The notes below the pieces were generated by a model. The model had not been told where the DNA came from. It ran no database searches and saw only the letters and a program-made list of their open reading frames with translations. A DNA stretch of 64,000 nucleotides, taken from contig PANE01000041.1 of NCBI GenBank assembly GCA_002708305.1, positions 26,405 to 90,404 on the forward strand, written 5' to 3'. A program made the position numbers and the translations under genes. This document shows, one piece after another, positions 54,372 through 63,521 of this stretch. The first letter of the stretch is position 1, and every line of letters starts with the position of its first letter. The stretch is from Rhodospirillaceae bacterium. GTDB lineage: Bacteria > Pseudomonadota > Alphaproteobacteria > Thalassobaculales > Thalassobaculaceae.

Positions 54372-55595
54372 ATGGATGCTTTGATTACGCCTGCCATAGA
54401 GCACCCGGTCCAAGAACTTGATACAAGAACGGATACAAGAGATTATTTAGCTCATGCTCGAAGAGATGCAGAGGCTAAAGGTTTTGCTGATTGGCTTATA
54501 GTAGATATCGATGCGCATCATGTAGAGAGTGTCAGCTGGGCAGAAATAACATCGTATATTGAGGATCCGGTAGTTCGCCATCAAGCAGAAATGTATCAGT
54601 CAGAGAGAGTTGGTGCTCCTCCCTATGGTTTGAATGGAGATTTGGGGCTTCGATATCAAGATGTTGGTGGCCGTATTCCGCATCAATCAAGCCAACGTGA
54701 AGTAGTCGAGGAGAAAGACGTCCATCGTGACGTTGTTCTTACTCGTCGTGCAATGCATGGATTGGCTGTTGATTACATGGTTATTTTTCCAACACCAATG
54801 TTATTTTTGGGAATGCATCCCCAAACAGAGATGGAGGTCTTCTTATCGCGTGCCTATAATCGTTGGCTAACAGAAAGGGTTTTACCTGGTGACCCTGGCA
54901 TGGTTACACTTGTGGTATTACCTTTTAACACCCCTGACGAAGCATTAAAAATGGTAGAGGAATTTGCAGACGTTCCTAGTGTTATTGGGTTTTGTGTGAC
55001 GTCTACGAGATATAAGCCGGTACATTCTAACGAGTATATGAAATTATATCGCGCTATAGAGGAGAGCGGGAAACCAATTGCTTTTCATGCGGGTTACCAT
55101 TGGCAAGATCCTTCTCTTGCGACATGTAATACATTTTTAGGCATGCATTCTCTTGGTTTCGCTTGGTGTAATATTGTGCACATGACTAACTGGATTTTAA
55201 ATGGAATTCCGGAGAGATTCCCAAAATTGAAATCTATGTGGGTTGAAAGTGGACTGTCGTGGGTTCCATTTTTGATGCAAAGATTGGACGACCAATATCT
55301 TATGCGCCAATCGGAGGCGCCTCTTTTAAAACGTATGCCAAGTGAATATATGGCTGACAACTGCTTCTACTCCTGCCAACCGATGGAGCAAAGCAATATG
55401 AAGGCTCTAGAGTGTACCTTTGAGATGATAAATGCAAAGGATCAATTGCTTTTCTCCTCAGATTGGCCACATTTTGACTTTGACACACCGAATGTGATTT
55501 ATGATTTGCCGTTTCTAGATGAACAATCAAAACGTAATATTTTAGGATTGAATGCAGCAAAATTATTCAACTTAAATGTCAATGGACCAAAATAG
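54372..55595 (+). CDS. Amidohydrolase-2 family protein (ACMSD-like)
   Basis: A 407-residue TIM-barrel metalloenzyme. D45/D47 and H49-H50 in VDIDAHHVE form the N-terminal metal motif, a histidine in IAFHAGYHW serves on the middle strands, and an aspartate in LFSSDWPHFDFD is near the end. This is the amidohydrolase_2/ACMSD pattern, where members decarboxylate or hydrolyse carboxylated ring or open-chain compounds. The precise reaction is unknown. GGGGAG precedes the ATG. It closes the DHA2-Rieske-unknown-amidohydrolase series. Confidence 0.88.
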   Translation: MDALITPAIEHPVQELDTRTDTRDYLAHARRDAEAKGFADWLIVDIDAHHVESVSWAEITSYIEDPVVRHQAEMYQSERVGAPPYGLNGDLGLRYQDVGGRIPHQSSQREVVEEKDVHRDVVLTRRAMHGLAVDYMVIFPTPMLFLGMHPQTEMEVFLSRAYNRWLTERVLPGDPGMVTLVVLPFNTPDEALKMVEEFADVPSVIGFCVTSTRYKPVHSNEYMKLYRAIEESGKPIAFHAGYHWQDPSLATCNTFLGMHSLGFAWCNIVHMTNWILNGIPERFPKLKSMWVESGLSWVPFLMQRLDDQYLMRQSEAPLLKRMPSEYMADNCFYSCQPMEQSNMKALECTFEMINAKDQLLFSSDWPHFDFDTPNVIYDLPFLDEQSKRNILGLNAAKLFNLNVNGPK

Positions 55596-55660
55596 CTGGC
55601 ATTTATTACAGTTTAGTCAATGGTAGAAATGAGAATAGATTTTCCTTTTCACAGTTCTGT

Positions 55661-56419
55661 CTAACCTCGTCCTATAAAAGGCATTTTGGTAGCCATCACA
55701 GTTACAAATTGAATGTTTGCATCAGTTGGTAGGCTTGCCATATGAACAACTGTTTTCCCTACATTTGATACATCCATAACGGGCTCTATTTCTGTGCTTC
55801 CATTAGCTTGAGGAACCCCTTTTGTCATTCGAGCGGCCATTTCGGTTAAAGCGTTCCCGATATCTATTTGACCACACGCTATATCGTATTTTCTTCCATC
55901 TAATGAAGTGGAGCGTGTTAATCCTGTTACTGCATGTTTCGTTGCCGTATAGGGGGCCGAGCCCGGCCGTGGGACATGGGCGGAGATTGAGCCGTTATTT
56001 ATTATCCGGCCACCCATAGGGGACTGATCTTTCATAATTTTGAAAGCTTCCTGCGTACATAAAAAGACACCCGTAAGGTTTACATTTACCACATTTATCC
56101 ACTGCTCATATGTTAGCTCTTCCAAAGATACTCCAGGAGCATTTGTTCCTGCATTATTAAATAATAAATCGAGACGCCCAAAGTCTATTTGAGTTTTCTT
56201 GAAAAGTTCTTTCACGGATAAAGGGTCAGCTGTATCAGTCGGTATAGCAATTGCTTTTCCTCCTGCGGCCTCTATCGTCAAGGCGGTCTCTTCGAGTGGT
56301 TTTTGCCTTCTACCTGCTAACATAATTGTCCAACCACCCGCTGCTAACGCTATTGATGAGGCTTTACCAACACCAGATCCAGCACCTGTAACAATCGCTA
56401 TTTTCTCATTTTTTGTCAT
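55661..56419 (-). CDS. Short-chain dehydrogenase/reductase
   Basis: A 252-residue [30 protein letters not shown], the catalytic serine of NNGSISAH, and YTATKHAV with the catalytic Y and K. It is NAD(P)-dependent and the substrate is not known. AGGA precedes the ATG. A second SDR is 63 bases upstream on the same strand; the two share only the generic fold. Confidence 0.9.
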   Translation of the reverse strand: MTKNEKIAIVTGAGSGVGKASSIALAAGGWTIMLAGRRQKPLEETALTIEAAGGKAIAIPTDTADPLSVKELFKKTQIDFGRLDLLFNNAGTNAPGVSLEELTYEQWINVVNVNLTGVFLCTQEAFKIMKDQSPMGGRIINNGSISAHVPRPGSAPYTATKHAVTGLTRSTSLDGRKYDIACGQIDIGNALTEMAARMTKGVPQANGSTEIEPVMDVSNVGKTVVHMASLPTDANIQFVTVMATKMPFIGRG

Positions 56420-56482
56420 TTAAATTTTCCTAATCATTTTTGTATATCAAGTGATTGATTCCGGGGTGGCTTTATGTATTTG

Positions 56483-57247
56483 TTAACCTGATATTGAGAA
56501 TCCGCCATCAACTGGTATCGATGTGCCAGTAATATAATTAGATGCATTGCTTGATAAAAAAACGGCTATTCCTGCATGATCTTCAGGCGTGCCCCAACGT
56601 CCGTCCGGAATACGCGCCAGCTGTTTTTCATAAAGCCCATCGATTTGTTTCCTTGCAATCTGTGTGAGCTCGGTATCGATCCAACCAGGGAGTACAGCGT
56701 TGACCTGTATTTTATCCGCTGCCCAAGCAGCGGCCATTGATTTTGTCATCTGTATCAAGCCACCCTTGCTCACAGAATATGCTGTAGCCACAGCCCCACC
56801 AAAGATAGAATACATAGAACCAATATTAATAATTTTGCCTTTACCTATAGTTTTGAATTTTGGATAAACAGCTTGGCTAAAAACAAAAGCACTCGTTAGA
56901 TTAGTATCCTGCACCCAGCGAAAATCATTTAAAGATAGCTCTTCTGGTCGTTTTCTTATATTGGAACCTGCATTATTGATCAAAATATCTATACGGCCAA
57001 ATCGATCTTCAACTTTTGTGACGACGTCTGTCCCGGCTAGTTCTTCTGTGATATCCTTTTCGATAGCGATTGCAGTTGCACCCATTCCCTGTAATTTTTC
57101 TATGGCAATTTTGTTTTTATCGGCATTTCTTCCGACAATTGCTAAGGAGGCGCCAGCTTTTGCAAGCCCCAAAGCCATCCCTAGGCCAATTCCGCCATTT
57201 CCCCCTGTAACAATTGCTACGTGGCCGGTCAGATCAAATAATGACAT
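56483..57247 (-). CDS. Short-chain dehydrogenase/reductase (glucose/gluconate dehydrogenase type)
   Basis: A 254-residue SDR: TGGNGGIGLGMALGLAK, ILINNAGSNIRKRPEEL, INIGSMYSIFGG, and the catalytic YSVSKGGLIQM, ending in TGTSIPVDGGFSISG. The sequence resembles 2-deoxy-D-gluconate or gluconate 5-dehydrogenases, which fits a sugar-acid catabolic setting, but substrate identity is inference. GGGGAG is upstream of the ATG. It is divergent from the TauD gene and upstream of the other SDR. Confidence 0.9.
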   Translation of the reverse strand: MSLFDLTGHVAIVTGGNGGIGLGMALGLAKAGASLAIVGRNADKNKIAIEKLQGMGATAIAIEKDITEELAGTDVVTKVEDRFGRIDILINNAGSNIRKRPEELSLNDFRWVQDTNLTSAFVFSQAVYPKFKTIGKGKIINIGSMYSIFGGAVATAYSVSKGGLIQMTKSMAAAWAADKIQVNAVLPGWIDTELTQIARKQIDGLYEKQLARIPDGRWGTPEDHAGIAVFLSSNASNYITGTSIPVDGGFSISG

Positions 57248-57380
57248 AGAATGTATCTCCCCAGAAAATTATCATTTTAAGTAACATATACTCCATTATC
57301 TATTTGCAAAAGTTATTAGACCCTAGTTAAATTTAATGCGATATTTAGGCGGACGTTTTTTATTAAATTTGGGGTTTTTC

Positions 57381-58235
57381 ATGATGGTATCATCCTCTTC
57401 ATTATTAGATATAAAGCCGATTGCGGGTATGGTTGGTGCAGAAATTCACGGTGTAAATCTCAACGAGCATATATCTAAAGAACAATTTGCTGACATTAAA
57501 TCGGCCTTTGGAGAATATGGTGTGATATTTTTTAGAGATCAAAATTTGTCACCAGAAAAAGAAATAGCATTTGCGAGGCGTTGGGGTGAAATTAATATTA
57601 ACCGTTTTTTTACGAGTGTTGAAGACTATCCAGAGATAGCAATGGTCTTAAAGGAGCCAGATCAAAAAAAGAATATAGGTGGCAACTGGCATACTGATCA
57701 TTCATATGACACAGAGCCTGCCCTGGGATCGATTTTATTTGCCCACGAAGTGCCTAAGAGTGGCGGCGACACGGTATTTGCTAGTATGTACTCCGCGTAT
57801 GAAACTTTATCCGATGGTTTAAAACAAACACTAGAAGGGATGTTCGCAAGACATTCTAGCCGTCACGTTTTTGGTCCGACCAGAGCCGATAGAGAAGATG
57901 ATACAGTAGGCAGAATAAAAAATTCTGAAGCGGCAAATCAAGATGCAATTCATCCTGTGGTAATCACGCATCCTGAGACGAAGCGCAAAGCATTGTACGT
58001 CAACCCGGGGTTTACTCTAGGCTTTGAGGGGTGGACCGATGCTGAGTCAAAACCGTTATTGGAATACCTGTATGCGCACGCGACCCGTCCAGAGTTCACT
58101 TGTAGGTTTGACTGGAAGCCTGGTTCAATAGCATTTTGGGATAATAGAGCTACATGGCACTTCGCGATTAATGATTATCACGGGGAAAAGCGTTTGATGC
58201 ACCGTATTACTATAGAAGGTTGTAAATTGAATTAA
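57381..58235 (+). CDS. TauD/TfdA family 2-oxoglutarate-dependent dioxygenase
   Basis: A 284-residue dioxygenase with Fe ligands H104 and D106 (NWHTDHSY) and distal H260 (NRATWHFA). SGGDTVFASMYSAYETLS and HPVVITHPETKRKALYVNPGF are the strongest family blocks; the second closely matches taurine/alkylsulfatase-type members. The frame begins at 57336, but two adjacent ATGs at 57381 and 57384 after TTGGGG are better. It has no close neighbour on its strand. The paralogue at 7446-8294 shares the ligand positions but differs widely elsewhere. Confidence 0.9.
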   Translation: MMVSSSSLLDIKPIAGMVGAEIHGVNLNEHISKEQFADIKSAFGEYGVIFFRDQNLSPEKEIAFARRWGEININRFFTSVEDYPEIAMVLKEPDQKKNIGGNWHTDHSYDTEPALGSILFAHEVPKSGGDTVFASMYSAYETLSDGLKQTLEGMFARHSSRHVFGPTRADREDDTVGRIKNSEAANQDAIHPVVITHPETKRKALYVNPGFTLGFEGWTDAESKPLLEYLYAHATRPEFTCRFDWKPGSIAFWDNRATWHFAINDYHGEKRLMHRITIEGCKLN

Positions 58236-58284
58236 ATATGTCTTAGAAAAATCAATAGCTCTTTTTCAGAGCCTATTAATAGTT

Positions 58285-58491
58285 CTAAAAAAAGCATGCA
58301 ACACCATAACACGATGCATCAAAAATAACTGTTGCTAAAACCCAACCGAGAAGATCCAGTAAAAAGGTTAGAACTAAAATTGGGGCTGCAACAAAAACTA
58401 TGAAATAGAACAGTGCATGTATCGTGAAATGTCGGGCTGGGACTATTTTCCCTCTTATTAATCTGGTTTTTTTAAAAATATTCATCATCAA
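58285..58491 (-). CDS. Small membrane protein, hypothetical
   Basis: A 68-residue protein with a basic N-terminus (NIFKKTRLIRGKIVPARHF) and a long hydrophobic stretch of about 40 residues (HALFYFIVFVAAPILVLTF, then LLDLLGWVLATVIFDA) that could form one or two membrane helices. It ends in a cysteine-containing YGVACFF. I do not recognise it, and no Shine-Dalgarno is clear. It could be genuine or a by-product of AT-rich sequence. Confidence 0.45.
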   Translation of the reverse strand: MMMNIFKKTRLIRGKIVPARHFTIHALFYFIVFVAAPILVLTFLLDLLGWVLATVIFDASCYGVACFF

Positions 58492-58659
58492 TCTAAACCA
58501 TAATTAAAGGAGAGTTTTGAGTATATAGAGAGGTGTTTATGTTTCTAGTGCTATAATTTACCTTCAAGTTTTCTATTTTCATCTATAATTGTGGATTGTG
58601 TTGAAATATAGTTCATCTTTTTCAAATTTTTTGCCAAAATTTAATTTAAGAGCATATTG

Positions 58660-59658
58660 ATGAGAAATCAAAGTATGAATGCTTCCCATAATCCACCTGG
58701 GACTTTTGAGGGTTCCTTGGAAGGACTGAATCTATACTCAAACGGAGTGACTGTTCGTCAATGGGACGCGTGGATAAATACAATTTCTATTTCACCAATT
58801 GAGCAGACTTGGAGTTATGGTGAGGCATTTGTGGGCGTTACCTCCTACACACCAACTCATAGTGTTGTATATAAAAAAAAATTGCCAGTAGCCATTATGC
58901 AGGTGATGGAATGGAAAATTGGTAATCTTATCAGGTTAGTCAAAATAGTGCGCGGCCCATTATTTTTTGAAACTGCATCTTTGGCAGATAAAACAAGTAC
59001 CTATAAATTAATACACAGCCAGTATTCATGGCGGAATTTTGTTTTTCTTCTTTGGACGCCGGAGTTTCATGCAGGCAGTCGAGAATTAGGGGTATTTAAG
59101 AGATTAAAACTTAAGAAGGTAGTTACAGGTTATAGTTCCATACTCTTGGACCTTAGTAAAAGTGAAGATCAATTGCGCAAAGAGATGAATTCGAAATGGC
59201 GTAATCAACTTAAAAAGTCAGAGACTAATAGCCTACGAATACAACTTGGTTATGGGGGGGCATCTCTAGAATGGTTGTTGACGCGGCATGAAGGTAATCG
59301 ACGCCGAAAGAGGTTAAGAATGCCAGCATCACCATTTATATTAGCAATCTCCCTAGCTATGCGTAACAAGCAATCCACTCTCGCATTTTCTGCTTACAAA
59401 GGAAGTGAGGCTGTCGCTGGTGTGTTAGTGTTCAAGCACGGTAATACTGCAACATATTATGTAGCATGGAACGGTCCTGATGGTCGAAAAATGAATGCAA
59501 ATAATCTACTTCTATGGCACGCAATAAAAGAATTAAAAAGTCGAGGAGTAAGGTGGCTTGATCTGGGTGGTGTGGATGGGGCATCTATGCCTGGTGTTTC
59601 TCGTTTTAAACTGGGAGTAGGCGGCGAATTATTTACTTTGGCGGGAACCTTCACTTAA
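58660..59658 (+). CDS. FemAB/GNAT-family acyl- or aminoacyltransferase
   Basis: A protein of about 332 residues with two GNAT-like halves. The first contains WSYGEAFVGV, the second SKWRNQLKKSE, the LASLE-type helix EWLLTRHEGNRR, AVAGVLVFKHGNTATYYVAWNG and ELKSRGVRWLDLGGVDGASMPGVSRFKLGVGG. This matches the FemAB-like (PEP-CTERM/XrtA-type or lipid-II aminoacyl) group. The acceptor is unknown. The ATG at 58660 lies one codon after a TTG and eight bases beyond AAGAG. Confidence 0.83.
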   Translation: MRNQSMNASHNPPGTFEGSLEGLNLYSNGVTVRQWDAWINTISISPIEQTWSYGEAFVGVTSYTPTHSVVYKKKLPVAIMQVMEWKIGNLIRLVKIVRGPLFFETASLADKTSTYKLIHSQYSWRNFVFLLWTPEFHAGSRELGVFKRLKLKKVVTGYSSILLDLSKSEDQLRKEMNSKWRNQLKKSETNSLRIQLGYGGASLEWLLTRHEGNRRRKRLRMPASPFILAISLAMRNKQSTLAFSAYKGSEAVAGVLVFKHGNTATYYVAWNGPDGRKMNANNLLLWHAIKELKSRGVRWLDLGGVDGASMPGVSRFKLGVGGELFTLAGTFT

Positions 59659-59693
59659 GGTATAGCGCTAATAGTGATCTTTCTCGCTAATTG

Positions 59694-60356
59694 TTAGAGT
59701 AATTTTACGAGATTCGAAAGTTTGTTGTCAGGTATTCCTAAATCTTCCAAATGCTCTGATGTGTTGATTAAATATTCAGAACAGGTTCCAAGAAAACCGC
59801 TTGCCTTAGAAATTAAAGCAGCAGTTTCAACATCTGTAAGATCACCTATGTATCTATCTTCCTGTTTATTAATTACAAAACCAAGTGCCTTAACGGATAT
59901 CCCCTTAATCTTTCCATTTAGCCATTTGGGTATGTATGAACCACTCAACATTTCTCGGCGCCAGATTATCTCAAGCTCATGGGCTGCTATTTTTGCAGGA
60001 ATCTTGAATGCTATACCACGGCAGCTGCCCCCATGATCGAGGGCTAAGACTAGCCCGGGAGCCTCTTTATTTCCCCGCCCAAGGTAAGTTTTTAAGCAAA
60101 ATTTTCTATGAAACCCATATATTGTCATGATATCTTTGCGCTCAAAATGTATAGCTGGATTCCAAATTAGCGATCCATAACCAAATATCCAAACATCTTG
60201 GTCAATCTTTCTATCACTAAACATACTCAGCAATGACTCTTTACGTTCTTCTTCTGTAAGAAGTCGCATAGAGCTATCTTCTTCTCTCACGATTTCATGT
60301 ATTTTTCCAGAAAGTATGGAGTCACGAGTGAGTATGTCTTTTTTATTTTTGCTCAT
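59694..60356 (-). CDS. ChaC-like gamma-glutamylcyclotransferase
   Basis: A 220-residue protein with the ChaC core: WIFGYGSLIWNPAIHFERK (the GYGSL glycine loop), YGFHRKFCLKT, APGLVLALDHGGSCRGIAF, and WRREMLSGSYIPKW, which includes the catalytic-type glutamate. It would release 5-oxoproline from glutathione. The N-terminal 50 residues before the core are extra. It converges on the FemAB-like gene. Confidence 0.9.
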   Translation of the reverse strand: MSKNKKDILTRDSILSGKIHEIVREEDSSMRLLTEEERKESLLSMFSDRKIDQDVWIFGYGSLIWNPAIHFERKDIMTIYGFHRKFCLKTYLGRGNKEAPGLVLALDHGGSCRGIAFKIPAKIAAHELEIIWRREMLSGSYIPKWLNGKIKGISVKALGFVINKQEDRYIGDLTDVETAALISKASGFLGTCSEYLINTSEHLEDLGIPDNKLSNLVKLL

Positions 60357-60492
60357 AAAAATTATTCTTAAATTTGATTTTGTATAGTTTCTTTATGTAT
60401 GGTCTTATATGTTTAATATCCAACTATCTCAATAGACTGAGGGGTTCTTTTAACCTGATAGCCAGAAAAATAACGCTGATATGGAGAAGTTA

Positions 60493-60837
60493 ATGGAAAG
60501 CGCAGATTCGACCCATCGTGCGGCGTTGGAGATTTTATCACAGGTTATGGATGAAAAATTAGGTGCGTCAAATTTAGTTTCTAGAGAAGTAATGCGAGCT
60601 TTTCAAACGGGAATGGAGACCGATCTAAATAGGGCCGGTTTGTTATTTGACACGTTACCAGGTTGGCAAAAAAATGAGGTATATAAACAAGCTAGGTATC
60701 GAGCTTATGAAACAGTTAATTCTACCGATATATCTTCTGCTAGAATATGGCAAACATCTAGTTCAGAGGGATCTAATGATTTACGATCTGAAAGCCTACA
60801 AACACCACCACCCAGATTTTTAACTGATAGGCGTTAG
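60493..60837 (+). CDS. Hypothetical protein, about 114 residues
   Basis: I do not recognise this protein. The first 75 residues are helical (THRAALEILSQVMDEKLG, SREVMRAFQTGMETDLNR, VYKQARYRAYETV), then a serine-rich segment leads to a proline-containing tail (TPPPRFLTDRR). No membrane helix or cysteine is seen. The ATG at 60493 has GGAGAAG just before it; a further ATG at 60481 has no such site. It lies in a run of three orphan genes between ChaC and a flavin monooxygenase. Confidence 0.6.
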   Translation: MESADSTHRAALEILSQVMDEKLGASNLVSREVMRAFQTGMETDLNRAGLLFDTLPGWQKNEVYKQARYRAYETVNSTDISSARIWQTSSSEGSNDLRSESLQTPPPRFLTDRR

Positions 60838-60964
60838 AAGAATTATATTACCCTTCCATAGTGTTATTGTTTTACTATCAAGAAATTACTATTTAAATTT
60901 TAGATGTGCCTATGTTAGATGGTAATTAAAGAGGTTTTATGGAGTTTTCCGAAGGGTCAACAGA

Positions 60965-61609
60965 ATGCGTAGTCGAGAACAGGTTGAAGAAAAATTTGAT
61001 ATTATTGAACATCTGGCAAAAGAATTCGCCCGGTTTGTAAATCGAGTGCAAAATGGGAAGGTAGATATGCTGGGTGCATTCTTGATTGAAAGCGAGTGGG
61101 AGAACTATATAGGTGATAGTAAAGAGGTTCTTCAGTCACTGGAACTAGCCGGATTTATTATTATGCCAAAAGAGCCAACAGAAAAAATGGTTCAAGCGGC
61201 AGATGCGTCACTTAGTTCTGGTTTGATGGGTGAAAGAGGTGCACAAAATTATATCAAACATGTTTTTGGATCTATGGTTGATGAGTGGTTGAACAGTTAT
61301 GATACGAACCTTGTGCTTGATATCTTTTCTATGGCCATAGCTAGGGCTTCTGACCCTAAAGCGCGTTCTAGTGCAACTGGAGAGAATTCTTCATACCAGC
61401 GGTTTCGAAAGCAAGCTCAAGACGTAGTTTTGGGTATTCAAAAAAATGGTTCGATTATTGCGCCAGATGAAGCAACGACAGATATGATAGCAAAAGGTGT
61501 TGCAGAAACAGCAGAGAATAAAACTCAAGCAAGTGAGCAAAGTGGCGGTAATTCTGACTATATAGCGTCAATTTATGAGAATATGGTTAAGGCGAGAAAT
61601 GCTAAATAA
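60965..61609 (+). CDS. Hypothetical protein with internal repeat, 214 residues
   Basis: I do not recognise this protein by name. It contains an internal duplication: residues about 64-107 (FIIMPKEPTEKMVQAAD...YIKHVFGSMVDEW) and about 163-211 (SIIAPDEATTDMIAKGV...YIASIYENMVKAR). Each copy has the pattern II-x-P-x-E-x-T-x2-M followed by a YI...MV helix. A similar Pro-Glu-Thr-Met motif occurs in many small phage-related proteins, from memory. GAAGGG lies nine bases before the ATG. The N-terminal 60 residues are helical. Confidence 0.62.
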   Translation: MRSREQVEEKFDIIEHLAKEFARFVNRVQNGKVDMLGAFLIESEWENYIGDSKEVLQSLELAGFIIMPKEPTEKMVQAADASLSSGLMGERGAQNYIKHVFGSMVDEWLNSYDTNLVLDIFSMAIARASDPKARSSATGENSSYQRFRKQAQDVVLGIQKNGSIIAPDEATTDMIAKGVAETAENKTQASEQSGGNSDYIASIYENMVKARNAK

Positions 61610-61619
61610 ATATTCTAGT

Positions 61620-61979
61620 TTATTTCTTTGAGAATGCGGCAGCTAATAAAGCAATTGCTTTCTGATGGCGCGCGCTGCTCCTAGGAGGAGGGGATTGTGG
61701 TTGACGCGTACTAGACATAGTGAGTGTTTCAGATGAAGCTATGGCGGATAATAAAGAATTTCTTCCTGATTGTCTTCTGGCGTTATTGGCCGTTGTCTCG
61801 GTCGTTGCGCTTTGAATGGCTAGACCACAGATGTTGGAGAGGAATGGGCTTACGAGCGCAGTTTTTAGGACAGCGTCACTTTCTGACCAAACCCTTAACA
61901 GCTGAGCGGCCTCTTGCTTGTTCCCACCAGATGCGTCTAATGCTTCTACTGATTTGTTTTTAACATATTCTTGAGACAT
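61620..61979 (-). CDS. Hypothetical protein, 119 residues
   Basis: The first half has a conserved-looking block: SVEALDASGGNKQEAAQLL, then RVWSESDAVLKTALVSPFLSNI, recalling a small family seen in alphaproteobacterial genomes, with no known function. The second half is Ser/Thr/Gln-rich (TMSSTRQPQSPPPRSS) and ends in an alanine-rich basic tail. It converges on the repeat protein across ten bases. AGGG precedes the ATG. Confidence 0.6.
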   Translation of the reverse strand: MSQEYVKNKSVEALDASGGNKQEAAQLLRVWSESDAVLKTALVSPFLSNICGLAIQSATTETTANNARRQSGRNSLLSAIASSETLTMSSTRQPQSPPPRSSARHQKAIALLAAAFSKK

Positions 61980-62147
61980 TATTATAACCCTGAAAGCTAT
62001 TCATATGCGAAAACTATATCATAAGATAATTATTTTGTGTTGTTTCTTGTGGGGCTCTAAATTACCAAAAAATCTTACTATAAATAACTAGGTTTTAAAA
62101 TATTGGTGCTACGTTATCTAATTACATGTGAGGCATTGTAAACGAAT

Positions 62148-63470
62148 ATGACGAATCCAAAAAACATTCATCTTGCTCAATTTTTAGTTCATGGCCCGAC
62201 TTATCACAGCCTTGCGATGTGGCGACACCCAAAGACTATTTCTAGTGGGTACGATTGGAATAAACCGGAACTTTACCAGCATATAGCGCAAGTTTGCGAG
62301 CGAGGTTTATTTGATACGGTGTTTTTCGCAGATTTGAACTATATAGCTGATACTTACAAAGGTACTATGGATCCAGCGCTAATTCACGCAACGCAAGCAC
62401 CAGAGCATGACCCTATACCACTACTTTCCTTCATGGCTGCCGCTACAAAGCAAATAGGTGTTGCGTCCACTTTTTCGGTAAGTCACAGTCATCCGTTCTA
62501 CGCAGCGCGCCTATGGGCAACCCTGGATCACCTTACAAAAGGTAGAGCAGGTTGGAATGTAGTTACCTCTATAAATAGTAACCAGGCAGCTAACTATGGC
62601 GAAGAACGCCAGTCAACTGATAGGAGATATGATAGAGCCCACGAATTCATGGAAGTTTGTCAGAAATTGTGGCATTCTTGGGACTCTGACGCTGTGCAAA
62701 TGGACTATAAAAAAGGGGTTTTTGCAGACCCAAAAAAAGTTTCCCGAATAGAGCATAGAGGCGAATTTTTTAGCTCTAGAGGTCCGTTAAATGTAACGAG
62801 ATCACCACAAAACGGTCCCGCTATACTTCAGGCTGGAACATCGCCAAAGGGGCAAGATTTTGCAGTCAAATATGCTGATGCTATTTTCGCTATCCAACCA
62901 AGAGCCGATGATGCAAAAGCCTATTATGACTCAATAAAAAGCCAAATGTCAGATATAGGGCGCGACCCTAACACTTGCAAAATATTATTTGGGATTCAAC
63001 CAATATTAGGCACCTCAGAATCACATGCTCGCGAGAAACAATCGGAACACAATTCTCTTGTTCCATTGGAAGGTGGTATGGCCATTTTATCTGCCCATCT
63101 TAATTTTGATTTATCAAAATTACCCGCAGAGGCAATCATGTCGGAACGCAAAGAACCTGAACTATATAGAATGCGCACCCGGTTCCACGAAGCCGATGGT
63201 ACGCCTATGACAGTCGCACAAACCGCAGCTCGTCATGGACAGAGCGTCAGTTTGCCTCAGTTCGTTGGAACGCCAAGTAGAGTAGCAGACCAGATGGAGC
63301 AGTTTGTAGATATTGTTGGGGGAGACGGGTTTATGTTAACTGCCACACACTCTCCTGGAGCTATAGAAGATTTTGTTGATTTAGTGGTTCCAGAACTGCA
63401 AAAACGCGGAATTTACCGAACGGAGTATAAAGGCACAACCCAACGTGAGATTTTGAATCAAATGGATTAA
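62148..63470 (+). CDS. LLM-class flavin-dependent monooxygenase (NtaA/SnaA/DszA family)
   Basis: A 440-residue bacterial-luciferase-like enzyme of the NtaA/SnaA/DszA subfamily: HLAQFLVHGPTYHSLAMWRHP at the N-terminus, VFFADLN, FSVSHSHPFYAARLWATLDHL, GRAGWNVVTSIN, and PAILQAGTSPKGQDFAVKYAD. These use reduced FMN from a separate reductase to attack C-N or C-S bonds, as in nitrilotriacetate or dibenzothiophene sulfone breakdown. No flavin reductase gene is visible. It converges with an N,N-dimethylformamidase-like gene, suggesting amide or amine catabolism. Confidence 0.92.
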   Translation: MTNPKNIHLAQFLVHGPTYHSLAMWRHPKTISSGYDWNKPELYQHIAQVCERGLFDTVFFADLNYIADTYKGTMDPALIHATQAPEHDPIPLLSFMAAATKQIGVASTFSVSHSHPFYAARLWATLDHLTKGRAGWNVVTSINSNQAANYGEERQSTDRRYDRAHEFMEVCQKLWHSWDSDAVQMDYKKGVFADPKKVSRIEHRGEFFSSRGPLNVTRSPQNGPAILQAGTSPKGQDFAVKYADAIFAIQPRADDAKAYYDSIKSQMSDIGRDPNTCKILFGIQPILGTSESHAREKQSEHNSLVPLEGGMAILSAHLNFDLSKLPAEAIMSERKEPELYRMRTRFHEADGTPMTVAQTAARHGQSVSLPQFVGTPSRVADQMEQFVDIVGGDGFMLTATHSPGAIEDFVDLVVPELQKRGIYRTEYKGTTQREILNQMD

Positions 63471-63521
63471 ATCAAAGTTACGTAATCCTATTATATGTAT
63501 ATATTCATGAGGTATTAGTAT

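Noticed and set aside
60939..61040. A 33-codon frame with a ribosome-binding site overlapping the start of the repeat protein.
   Set aside because: It has no family likeness and lies out of frame within the larger gene, which has its own good ribosome-binding site.
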